Source: a virus
IMG/VR virus record: IMGVR_UViG_3300024517_000078
Coordinates: 1-30,459 of that record
DNA: 30,459 nucleotides
Reading direction: 5' to 3' (one strand)
The translations under genes were made by a program, and so were the position numbers. The number at the start of each line of letters is the position of its first letter. Within the stretch, counting starts at the first letter, position 1. The notes beneath the pieces were generated by a model that saw nothing but the letters and a program-made list of their open reading frames with translations, ran no database searches and was not told where the DNA came from. Positions 16,907-24,426 of the stretch are shown piece by piece.

Positions 16907-19900
16907 GTTTCATATTAGGCGCAGCTGGTGGTGTCATTCAGGAAGTGGTCGCGCCACCGCCGGAAACCGCTGATTGGTTTGTATCTAAAACAGGCAATGA
17001 CGCTAATGGGGGTCAGGCGTCGAACGATCCATTTTTGACAATCGGCAAGGCTGTTTCGGTAGTGTCGGCCGGCGAAGTCATCGAGGTGGCAGCTGGCCGC
17101 TATGACGAAAAAATAGAGCCAACTACCAGCGGCACAGATGGTAATGAGATAACCCTTCGCAGCAAACCCGGTGACGCTGTTCGAGTAGTCGCTTCGGGCG
17201 AGGCGACAGAAGTCGGCACGTTAGAATTTAACGGGCTGAGCTATTGGATTGTGCATGGTGATCCAGCTGACCGCACTCTGCTGAAATTAGGTGACGCTGA
17301 CTTGACGTGGATTCACGCTGACGGTGGCCGCTCGGTGACATCGGATGGCAATGTCCATTACATAAACAATACGAATCACATTGATGTGCGGGACGCCACT
17401 ATTTACGGCGGTCGCAGCCTTGGTGCTAGTCACCTGAATTGGATGAAACTCGGTTCCCACACGTACCGATTTCTACGAATCAACTGGTTGTTCGGTGGCG
17501 ATAACAATGACCCTTTGCAAGTCCCACCGGCTGAGCGTGGTGATCTGTTTTTTTCGCAGGGCCATACCTGTCTTGTCGACGACTGTACGTTCAAATGGGG
17601 CGGCCACGATAACTTCATATTTCACGGTGAAAATTCCGTCATGCGGAATTGCGACGTTGACGGCGATTGGACGGACTTAGCTACCGGTCAGCCAGGGCAA
17701 CGACTTGGCTCGTTCTCGACAGCGCGGGATGATCGTGCCGACGCTCCTTGGGGCCCCGGCATGATTGAGGGTTGCACATTACGTCGCGCCAATGCATCGG
17801 GTGATTTGAACGATCAGAACGGCCACAAGTTTACCGGTGACGGTATTATTTCGCGCCTTAATTATTATTGGGACAACAGGGCTGAGATCATTTCCAGCAG
17901 CCCGGTAACTGGTCAAATACTTCAGCCAAATTCACACCAGAAAAATCGCATTTACCACAACACCGCGTTTAATAACGGTGGTTTTCTACGTGTGAGAGAC
18001 ACCAATCCAGAAACGGTCTTGCACAAAGAGTATGGGATTAAAAATAATATCAGCGTCAGCATGACCGGTGCGAGCCGCGAGCAAGATGGCGTACATACGT
18101 ATTGGGACATGACCTCAATCGACCCGCAAGGCTATCCAGACAACCACATTGGTGCCGAGATCACCGGTAATGTATTTCACGCTACGGGGACAGATTATCA
18201 ATTCAGGCTGTTGAACTCGGCCACGCTCTACAACGTGTCAGAAGCGCAGGCCACCTTTCCGTTAGTGTGGTCAGGAAACATAGAAGCAGCTCCCGTTTTT
18301 GTTGATGCTGCTGCGAGGACGAAAGCCGGGTTTAAGCTGGCAAGCGGTAGTGCCGGTGTTAGTGACGCTCAGCCCCTTACCACAATCACAAGCGGATCGA
18401 GCGGCAGCGTGCTGACCGTTGGGAGTCCAGAATATTTCTACGACGGCTTCAACCTCGCGTATTTCGGAGAAGATCAGAAAACCGATTTCATCAAGATAGT
18501 GCCGGCGGGGCAAGACCCCGTAACTAACGGCAGTATCGTCCGTGTTGCCTATCAGGGCAGGAACGATGCACTCAAGCAACTGACAATCACTACAACGCTG
18601 ACTGTGATTAACGGGGATGAGATTTATTTGGTACTGCAAGATGGCACGACGGTCTGCACTCATTCCGGGGCCGATCAAAACCCGGTGGCGGTTGCTGATT
18701 GGTTTGTATCCAAGTCTGGAAGCGATACAAACGATGGTCTGACAGAGGGCACCGCGTTTCTAACTATCAGCAAGGCGGTCACTGTCGTATCGGCTGGCGA
18801 AATAATCGAAGTCTCAACTGGTCGCTATGACGAAACGATTTCACCGGCCGTCAACGGCACAGACGGTAACGAGATAACTTTGCAGGCGAAGCCAGGGGCT
18901 CAGGTCCGAATCTCTGCTCTGCTGGACGGCGATACTCTCGACTTCGATGGGGTTTCCTACTGGATCGTTAAAGACATTGACGACATTGGCGACGGCGATC
19001 TGACGTGGACGCAGGCCAGTGCCGGTAAGGATGTGACCGCACGTCGCAACATCAATTTTGGTGAGACAACATCGACTCACCATATCGACATTCAAAATTG
19101 CTACATTTGGGGTGGATCAGGGCAAGCCGGCGCGCAGGATCATTGCAATCGAATCTATCGAGTCTGTCACAATATTCGTTTTCTTGACTGCACGCTTGAT
19201 CTGGCCGGCACTAATAACGATTTGGGCCTCGGCATAGATTACGGCGACCTCATGCAATCGCGCGGAACCAGCGTCATCTATGAAAATTGTACGATTAGCC
19301 ACGGCGGTCACGACACGCTCAGGTTATTCGGTGCGAAAAGCGTCGTCAGGAATTGTGTTCTTGACGGTAGTTGGGTTGGTAAGGGAACTGGATTCGATGG
19401 CTCTCGCTGCATGGCGCTGGCTGCTGGTGACGCAAGGGGCGCGGCACCTTGGGGCCCACAGCTCGCTGAGAATAATATTTTCAAAAACGCGAACGCCTCG
19501 GTTGATTCAGCATTGCAACGCTGCATCCAGGTAGAGGGCGACGGCCTGATTTTGCGGAGCAATTATTTTTGGGACAATCACGCGGAGATATTGTCAACGG
19601 CAATCCTTAATCCGGGCGCTGCGTTCAGTACGCAGAAGCACAGAATTTATAACAATACGGCGTTCAACAATGGCAACTGGCTGCGCGTTCGAGACACCGA
19701 TGCACAAAAAGACCTGTACCTAGATCATCATTATTTCAACAATATCTCGGTGGACATGACAGGCACATCGAATGAACAGACAGGCGTCCACGTCTATTTC
19801 GACGCCAGCACCATCAACGCTCAAGGTCAACCGGACAACTGGATCGGGGCTGTGTGGGCCGGCAATATGTTCAAGGACATATCGGCGGCGGTGCAGATAC

Positions 19901-20379
19901 GCCTTCTCAATGGCACGACCTTGTATGACGTGGCCGAGGCTGAGACTAATTTCGCACTGGTCTGGACGATTGGCAACACGGAAGAAAATCCGACGTTCGT
20001 CGATAGCTCAAGCCGAACGAAAGCCGGCTTTGCGCTCACCGGGGGTAGTGCAGGGGTCGGTGCAGCTCAGCCAATAACGCACGTCACAAGCGGATCGAGC
20101 GGAGCTGTTGTGACGCTGGATGACGTGCTGTGGATATACGACGGCTTCGATCTGATTTACTTCGGAGAGGATCAGAAAACGGACTACATCAAGATAGTGC
20201 CGACTGGATTAGACCCTGCTGCGAATGGTACGGTTGTTCGAGTAACGTATCAGGGCCGCAACGATGGACTTTCTCAAGTGACCATAGATCAAAGCCTGGT
20301 GGTGACGGCCGGTGATGACGTGTATCCGGTATCGCAGAACGGCGTGACAGTTTGGGACAACAAAGGGGCCGCACAGTAA
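16903..20379 (+). CDS. Tailspike-like protein made of two tandem beta-helix copies
   Basis: The 1158-residue protein has a short N-terminus (1-22) and two homologous halves (about 23-597 and 598-1158). Each half starts ADWFVSK(T/S)G, then FLTI(G/S)KAV and AGRYDE- or TGRYDE-like motifs. This is the usual beginning of right-handed parallel beta-helix proteins related to pectate lyase and PL6-type folds. Each continues with GGHD, RNC, NTAFNNG and RVRDT motifs, and ends in a domain reading YFGEDQKTD(F/Y)IKIVP. Such proteins often serve as tailspikes that bind or cut surface polysaccharide. I cannot identify catalytic residues, so enzymatic activity is not established. The N-terminus lacks a clear nozzle-binding domain, so it may attach via the small neighbours. 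Confidence 0.85.
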   Translation: MSFILGAAGGVIQEVVAPPPETADWFVSKTGNDANGGQASNDPFLTIGKAVSVVSAGEVIEVAAGRYDEKIEPTTSGTDGNEITLRSKPGDAVRVVASGEATEVGTLEFNGLSYWIVHGDPADRTLLKLGDADLTWIHADGGRSVTSDGNVHYINNTNHIDVRDATIYGGRSLGASHLNWMKLGSHTYRFLRINWLFGGDNNDPLQVPPAERGDLFFSQGHTCLVDDCTFKWGGHDNFIFHGENSVMRNCDVDGDWTDLATGQPGQRLGSFSTARDDRADAPWGPGMIEGCTLRRANASGDLNDQNGHKFTGDGIISRLNYYWDNRAEIISSSPVTGQILQPNSHQKNRIYHNTAFNNGGFLRVRDTNPETVLHKEYGIKNNISVSMTGASREQDGVHTYWDMTSIDPQGYPDNHIGAEITGNVFHATGTDYQFRLLNSATLYNVSEAQATFPLVWSGNIEAAPVFVDAAARTKAGFKLASGSAGVSDAQPLTTITSGSSGSVLTVGSPEYFYDGFNLAYFGEDQKTDFIKIVPAGQDPVTNGSIVRVAYQGRNDALKQLTITTTLTVINGDEIYLVLQDGTTVCTHSGADQNPVAVADWFVSKSGSDTNDGLTEGTAFLTISKAVTVVSAGEIIEVSTGRYDETISPAVNGTDGNEITLQAKPGAQVRISALLDGDTLDFDGVSYWIVKDIDDIGDGDLTWTQASAGKDVTARRNINFGETTSTHHIDIQNCYIWGGSGQAGAQDHCNRIYRVCHNIRFLDCTLDLAGTNNDLGLGIDYGDLMQSRGTSVIYENCTISHGGHDTLRLFGAKSVVRNCVLDGSWVGKGTGFDGSRCMALAAGDARGAAPWGPQLAENNIFKNANASVDSALQRCIQVEGDGLILRSNYFWDNHAEILSTAILNPGAAFSTQKHRIYNNTAFNNGNWLRVRDTDAQKDLYLDHHYFNNISVDMTGTSNEQTGVHVYFDASTINAQGQPDNWIGAVWAGNMFKDISAAVQIRLLNGTTLYDVAEAETNFALVWTIGNTEENPTFVDSSSRTKAGFALTGGSAGVGAAQPITHVTSGSSGAVVTLDDVLWIYDGFDLIYFGEDQKTDYIKIVPTGLDPAANGTVVRVTYQGRNDGLSQVTIDQSLVVTAGDDVYPVSQNGVTVWDNKGAAQ
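16969..18693 (+). repeat. Beta-helix gene duplication, copy 1
   Basis: First copy of an in-frame tandem duplication of about 1.7 kb, residues 23 to 597. It is colinear with copy 2 along its whole length. Shared blocks include the ADWFVSK start, WGGHD/HGGHD, NTAFNNG, RTKAGF and GEDQKTD. The nucleotide sequence has diverged, so the event is not recent. Confidence 0.85.
18694..20376 (+). repeat. Beta-helix gene duplication, copy 2
   Basis: Second copy, residues 598 to 1158, beginning ADWFVSKSGSDTNDG. It keeps the start and end domains most strongly. The middle region, the probable helix face (about residues 640-900), differs more from copy 1. This is the pattern expected if the ends are structural and the middle binds ligand. 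Confidence 0.85.
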
Positions 20380-21590
20380 TGGCAGAAATTGGCCATCATC
20401 ATTTCGAGTCCAACACGATATTTACGACTGCCCTAACGACTCCACAGGTGGCTTACACTATTGCGACCGCCGCGCAGCTTGATGCCGCTGGCGATTATAT
20501 TCTGATTGTCGATGCTGCTTTTGCAATGGTAAGCGGTAGCTCCACTGGCAACGCAAGGCGGGTGGCGTTATATGACAATGACGTTGAAATAGGCGTAACG
20601 ACATCCCGCATCGAGCCGGCTAATGTTGACGCGACAGCTGGCGACCCGTATCAAGTGGTGATCAGATTCACTAAAGCTGGCTCGGGTGACATCACGCTCA
20701 AAGCCTGGAATACCGACTCCGTAAATACTTCTGTTTACTGGTGCAATGCTTATCTGATTTTGTTGGATGATCTGGTCGAGGGCACTGATTTTCTTCACGA
20801 CCTGCACACCGTCCCTGATCCGAATGTCAGTGCATATACCGATGGCGCGTCCGTCACGCTTCCCGCAGGTGTCTCAGAAACTTGGCTGTGTTTTGGTGGG
20901 GTGACTTGGGAAACTGATGCAACCATAGAGGAAATCCATAAACTCAAGATTGTCGATGACACAACGGATCGAGCGGAAATAGGGCGCGACAACAAGGACG
21001 TTCAAGACACCTTCCTAATGGGAACGTCCTTCCCGATCAGCGGTGCAGCCGGGAGCAAAACCGTCAAGGTGCAGTACGATGCGAATAGTGCAGGCGACTA
21101 CGAACGCAGCACGATTTTCCTGTTCAGAACCGGCGTATGTAAGAAATCCGCTGTGTCATCCGGGGGTACGGCGACGGTTGTTGCTGCCAACACGTTTGTA
21201 GAGTTAGACACGGTTGGATTCACAGCCGATCAAACTGGTAATTACTGGATGTTCGGGGGCGGTATTTTCAGTGCTGCCGCTTCTGCCAATCGTCGTGAGC
21301 GGCAATTAACATCTGAAATAGGGGCTGCCGGTGAGGTTCTTCAAGCTGGTCACGCAGACCGTCAAATTCAGACAGACAAAATAGTTGACGAAATCCCGTT
21401 TCTACTGATGGGCGAGGCGGCATTCACGAACGGCAATGCGCTGACCTTCGATGTAGACGTGGGCGACAAGTCCAACACGACAAATGAGAGCGTCATTCAG
21501 GGTTGGATAGCCGCCGGGACATGGGAAAAGGCTGGTGCAGCTGGACCGCCTACACCGATCTCGGCCGGCGGGATCATTGTGAATCCATGA
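20379..21590 (+). CDS. Beta-rich virion protein with three divergent repeats
   Basis: The ATG at 20379 overlaps the previous stop (TAATG) and gives 403 residues; a longer frame from 20352 only adds residues that shadow the beta-helix gene. Three divergent repeats of about 120 residues are visible. Each opens with a strand such as AGDYILIVDAAF, SETWLCFGGVTW or TGNYWMFGGGIF, passes an Arg-containing loop, and ends with a strand such as CNAYLILLDD, STIFLFRTG or SVIQGWIAAG. The C-terminus ends ISAGGIIVNP, resembling the ends of two later proteins. I recognise no named family. A fibre tip or decoration protein of jelly-roll type is likely from context. Confidence 0.78.
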   Translation: MAEIGHHHFESNTIFTTALTTPQVAYTIATAAQLDAAGDYILIVDAAFAMVSGSSTGNARRVALYDNDVEIGVTTSRIEPANVDATAGDPYQVVIRFTKAGSGDITLKAWNTDSVNTSVYWCNAYLILLDDLVEGTDFLHDLHTVPDPNVSAYTDGASVTLPAGVSETWLCFGGVTWETDATIEEIHKLKIVDDTTDRAEIGRDNKDVQDTFLMGTSFPISGAAGSKTVKVQYDANSAGDYERSTIFLFRTGVCKKSAVSSGGTATVVAANTFVELDTVGFTADQTGNYWMFGGGIFSAAASANRRERQLTSEIGAAGEVLQAGHADRQIQTDKIVDEIPFLLMGEAAFTNGNALTFDVDVGDKSNTTNESVIQGWIAAGTWEKAGAAGPPTPISAGGIIVNP

Positions 21591-21904
21591 GCCGTCAAAT
21601 ATTGACACGCCAGGGCGACGGCGCTGGCTATCACCTGAACGATGACCGCAGTTCTGGCGGCGGCCAGCAAGAACACGATGTCGTGTGTTGCCCTCACTGT
21701 CAGGCGGTGATGTTCTTGCAGGATTGGAGAAAAGAGCGCAGTCTTGGCGGCGGTGGATGGTGCCGCCAGTGTTTTGCGCCGGTATGTGGCCCCTGCCTGG
21801 ACATAATGCTAGTATCCGGCTGTGTACCTTTTATGCAAAAAGTTGAACAGGCGCTTGAAGCTGATATCCGAAAGCGTCAAAACGCGAAAGTCATTGGCAT
21901 TTAG
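21587..21904 (+). CDS. Small zinc-ribbon protein in the fibre cluster
   Basis: The ATG at 21587 overlaps the previous stop by four bases and gives 105 residues; the longer frame from 21503 is a shadow. Residues from about 33 to 72 contain CCPHCQ, then WCRQCFAPVCGPCLD. This gives two or three Cys pairs able to bind one or two zinc ions, and is followed by VEQALEADIRKRQNAKVIGI, a helical basic tail. A related family of small Cys-rich phage proteins is found near structural genes of many Gram-negative phages and prophages, as far as I remember. Its function is unknown. Unlike its neighbours it does not look like a fibre protein and could be regulatory or an assembly factor. Confidence 0.82.
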   Translation: MSRQILTRQGDGAGYHLNDDRSSGGGQQEHDVVCCPHCQAVMFLQDWRKERSLGGGGWCRQCFAPVCGPCLDIMLVSGCVPFMQKVEQALEADIRKRQNAKVIGI

Positions 21905-21915
21905 GAGATAAAGAT

Positions 21916-22380
21916 ATGCCCGCTTATCAGGCTGCCGTCAGCAACTTCACACCTTCCCTCACTGACGATAATTGGATACTTGAGGGCGATACTGCCGGCG
22001 ATTACGGGGAAGTGGTCGCTATTGGTTGGGGTGGAGAACTCACCACGTCAACCGGCTACCGCACTCGATGGGTACGACCCACGACAGCCGGCGTCGGTGC
22101 CGGTACTGCCGGCACACCCGAGGATCATTCTCCGGGGTATTCAACTCCGCTGGTTTCATTTTTCACGACTTACGCAACCACTCAGCCGGTGCTGCCGGCC
22201 GAGCCGATTGCGTTGTTCCTGCAATCATGGAACGCGCATGGTGGCTTAGGCTACGTGGCCTTGCCGCTGGCAAGTCCGTGGCTGATTCGCAATGGTCTGC
22301 TGGCTGATTCGATTGTCTGTCGCAATCTGGCCGGCGTGGACGCGGGTGGTTCCAGCTATCAAGTCACTTGGAACGAATGA
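21916..22380 (+). CDS. Small structural protein of the fibre cluster
   Basis: The 154-residue protein starts at an ATG eight bases after AGGAG at 21903-21907, one of few strong Shine-Dalgarno sites in this block. It is rich in Gly, Thr and aromatic residues, with short beta-strands (YRTRWVRPTTAGVG), and has no signal peptide or membrane segment. It reads like the minor virion or tail-associated proteins commonly found beside zinc-ribbon genes of this type. I cannot assign a specific role. It ends one base before the next ATG. Confidence 0.75.
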   Translation: MPAYQAAVSNFTPSLTDDNWILEGDTAGDYGEVVAIGWGGELTTSTGYRTRWVRPTTAGVGAGTAGTPEDHSPGYSTPLVSFFTTYATTQPVLPAEPIALFLQSWNAHGGLGYVALPLASPWLIRNGLLADSIVCRNLAGVDAGGSSYQVTWNE

Positions 22381-22381
22381 T

Positions 22382-22600
22382 ATGGGTGACGGCACAAAGT
22401 TAGTCAAAGAGACATTCACCCGCGAGCAGATCGAGGCAATGGACCCGGACAAACTTCAGAGCTTGCTAAGTCGAGCGGTGAAGATGGAGGGCGTCGGGGT
22501 GGTTCGCAAGGCTGATGGCACCATTCGTTACGACAAGGACGCTAAGCCTGGGGATTACGGTGAGACACCCGAGGAATTGCAGGCTGCGGGAGTAACATGA
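22382..22600 (+). CDS. Small hypothetical protein
   Basis: The ATG at 22382 gives 72 residues. Upstream extension to 22292 is rejected because it lies within the previous gene. The protein is charged and soluble: a helix (FTREQIEAMDPDKLQSLLSR), a beta hairpin (VGVVRKADGTIRYD), and an acidic tail ending EELQAAGVT. I do not recognise a family. Similar short proteins with 'radGtiryd' hairpins are common in phage structural blocks, so a chaperone or minor component role is possible, but this is inference from context. The following ATG lies one base after its stop. Confidence 0.65.
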   Translation: MGDGTKLVKETFTREQIEAMDPDKLQSLLSRAVKMEGVGVVRKADGTIRYDKDAKPGDYGETPEELQAAGVT

Positions 22601-22601
22601 C

Positions 22602-22796
22602 ATGGCAAACCCGACACTCGCTGAGCTGAAGGCTGAACAGGACAAATTAAACGCTCTGTTCCTGAAGAATCAGGCTGCCTTTTTCGAGGCTCAAAAAATC
22701 CACAACGCCACAAAGCGGAAGCTGACCGAGTTCAATGACAGATACGGTCGGGCGCTGAAGTTGTTTACGGAGGTGAGTGATGGCTCTGGCTCTTGA
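22602..22796 (+). CDS. Small coiled-coil protein
   Basis: The 64-residue product is almost wholly helical, with heptad-like hydrophobic spacing in LAELKAEQDKLNALFLKNQA and a basic second half (NATKRKLTEFNDRYGRALKL). No membrane segment or known motif is present. It could be an assembly chaperone or scaffold-like factor for the surrounding fibre proteins. This is not shown by sequence. The 3' end overlaps the next gene by 17 bases, which also supplies that gene's ribosome binding site. Confidence 0.65.
   Translation: MANPTLAELKAEQDKLNALFLKNQAAFFEAQKIHNATKRKLTEFNDRYGRALKLFTEVSDGSGS
22769..22773 (+). promoter_or_regulatory. Ribosome binding site deciding the start at 22780
   Basis: GGAGG lies six bases before ATG 22780 but only three before the alternative GTG 22777. 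This favours the ATG. The site is inside the preceding small coiled-coil gene. Confidence 0.65.
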
Positions 22797-23160
22797 AGTA
22801 GGTTTACAGAACGCACTCGCTGACGAGATTGACAATTTCGTAAATGCGGGCACGGCCCCGGAGCTGGTATTCGAGACATCGGGTGATGTAGCAGTCGCCA
22901 CGATCATAATGAATGCCACTAATGCCTTCGGCGCGGCTGCCGCGGGCGTCATCACAATGCAGGATCAGCCGCTCTCAGATACTAATGCGACCGGCGGCGT
23001 TGTTGCTCAGTTCTCCATCTATCAGAATGTAACGCAGACCAACAAGGTTCTCGAAGGCACAGTGCTGACATCCGGTGGCGACATCAACCTGAGTTCACTG
23101 ACGGTTGGTGCCACAGATACGGTTGAACTGACTACGTTCACGATCACTGTACCTGCTTAA
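22780..23160 (+). CDS. Small virion protein of beta-sandwich type
   Basis: This 126-residue protein follows a familiar phage pattern: a helical start (LALEVGLQNALADEIDNFVN), a TAPELVFETSGDVAVATIIM strand pair, NAFGAAAAGVITM, then a final series of strands ending TTFTITVPA. Proteins of this shape occur in many phages and prophages next to fibre or tail genes and are usually listed as hypothetical or minor structural proteins. It has no catalytic motif. The GGAGG site at 22769 sets the start. A 12-base gap separates it from the next gene. Confidence 0.78.
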   Translation: MALALEVGLQNALADEIDNFVNAGTAPELVFETSGDVAVATIIMNATNAFGAAAAGVITMQDQPLSDTNATGGVVAQFSIYQNVTQTNKVLEGTVLTSGGDINLSSLTVGATDTVELTTFTITVPA

Positions 23161-23172
23161 TGGCGGCCCGCC

Positions 23173-24426
23173 GTGGCCGACGTTTGGTATAGAACGGGCA
23201 CATTTTTAACGCCGGCTTCCGGCACTACAGTCATATCCACGCCTGACAATCCCAAGGCGATTCACGTCTGGTTTACTGACGCTAATGCAAATGACACCAA
23301 CGAAGTCGGCAACAGCTTTGGTCATGGTTTCGGTGATGGCACCGACGAAATTTCATGTGCCATTGCGGCCCAGGACGGTGCTACCGATACGCGGCGACAC
23401 GGTATCGGCACCGTTGGCGGCACCGGCAATCTGATCGGCATACTTGATCCAGCGGCTGACCTGTCGGCCGGCTCGGGAACACTCAAGGTCATTGCGACGA
23501 CGGCGGCAATGAACGCCTCGGATATTACGATCAGTTATTCGACGTTCACCGCCAATATAATCATTCATTACGAGTGTTGGGGCGGCACAGACGTAAACGC
23601 CAATCTGTTTGAAATGCCCGATGTCGGTTCAGCGTCAAGTCCTGACGCTCATGGTCTGAGCAATAAACCAGATTTGGTGATGTTTGTCACAAACGGTCAG
23701 GCGCATCCCGCCAACTCCATTCATGCGTATATGTCGTTCGGTATCGCTCACGATAACGGCGCGTCAATAGATCAATGGGCCTTGTTCAGTTATCTCGGTG
23801 ACACCGGCATTGGTGACGGACAGGGTTCGGGTCTTGCGCCGGGATTAAATGCTGGTCAGTACAACATCGACTTCACCAACTGGACGAACACGATCACGGT
23901 CATTGATGCGACGAACATCGAGTGGACTTCGACTGGTAGTGGCACGACCGATGACATGCTGGTGCTGGCTCTCGACCTCGGCGGTATCGGTGTCGATGTC
24001 GGCACGTTCACCAAGTCAACGGGTGGGGCTCCTGTCTCTCAGTCTTTACCAGACCTCGGCTTTACGCCGCAGGGTTATCACCTGGCGACCGCCAACAAGA
24101 CTGTGACCACGATCACAGCTGATGACTCTACCGAGGCATTCCACGGTGCTGTCGATGAAAGCAATAATAGCGGCCACTGTTGCGGCATGGTTGGTGTAAC
24201 TCAGGCTGATCGAAACAGCCGGTCGAAGGCAAACGATATTCTATTCGCTGCTGAGGGCTTGGACGGTGGGGTTGATTTCTCCGGGACTCACGCAACGATT
24301 AACGACTCGACGCCGAGCATCGAGTGGAATCCAAATACGGCGGTGGCCTGTCACATTGGGTACTACGCGTTTGAGACTCAGGCGGCACCGGAACTGTCAG
24401 CTCACGGTATGGTAGTGGTGCATTGA
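23173..24426 (+). CDS. Beta-rich fibre-associated protein with LSAxGM C-terminus
   Basis: The 417-residue protein starts with GTG at 23173; no in-frame ATG is available upstream and the ribosome binding site is weak. It is rich in Asp, Thr, Gly and Ala with many predicted strands (KAIHVWFTDANANDTNEVG, TANIIIHYECWGG). Two similar halves seem present: each has an opening strand segment, then an Asp/His/Gly-rich loop, then a strand. The last residues are PELSAHGMVVVH, shared in form with two neighbours. I recognise no named family. Context suggests a fibre tip or host-surface-binding subunit. A stop-start junction of TGA then ATG links it to the next gene. Confidence 0.75.
   Translation: MADVWYRTGTFLTPASGTTVISTPDNPKAIHVWFTDANANDTNEVGNSFGHGFGDGTDEISCAIAAQDGATDTRRHGIGTVGGTGNLIGILDPAADLSAGSGTLKVIATTAAMNASDITISYSTFTANIIIHYECWGGTDVNANLFEMPDVGSASSPDAHGLSNKPDLVMFVTNGQAHPANSIHAYMSFGIAHDNGASIDQWALFSYLGDTGIGDGQGSGLAPGLNAGQYNIDFTNWTNTITVIDATNIEWTSTGSGTTDDMLVLALDLGGIGVDVGTFTKSTGGAPVSQSLPDLGFTPQGYHLATANKTVTTITADDSTEAFHGAVDESNNSGHCCGMVGVTQADRNSRSKANDILFAAEGLDGGVDFSGTHATINDSTPSIEWNPNTAVACHIGYYAFETQAAPELSAHGMVVVH

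Noticed and set aside
20352-20378. Upstream start for the three-repeat protein at 20352
   Set aside because: The extra nine residues only overlap the beta-helix gene; the TAATG junction at 20379 is the likely start. The same reasoning rejects starts at 3750, 14615, 21503, 22292 and 28859.
23160-23192. ATG at 23160 as the start of the 417-residue protein
   Set aside because: It is in a different frame and meets a stop after ten codons; GTG 23173 is the only reasonable start.
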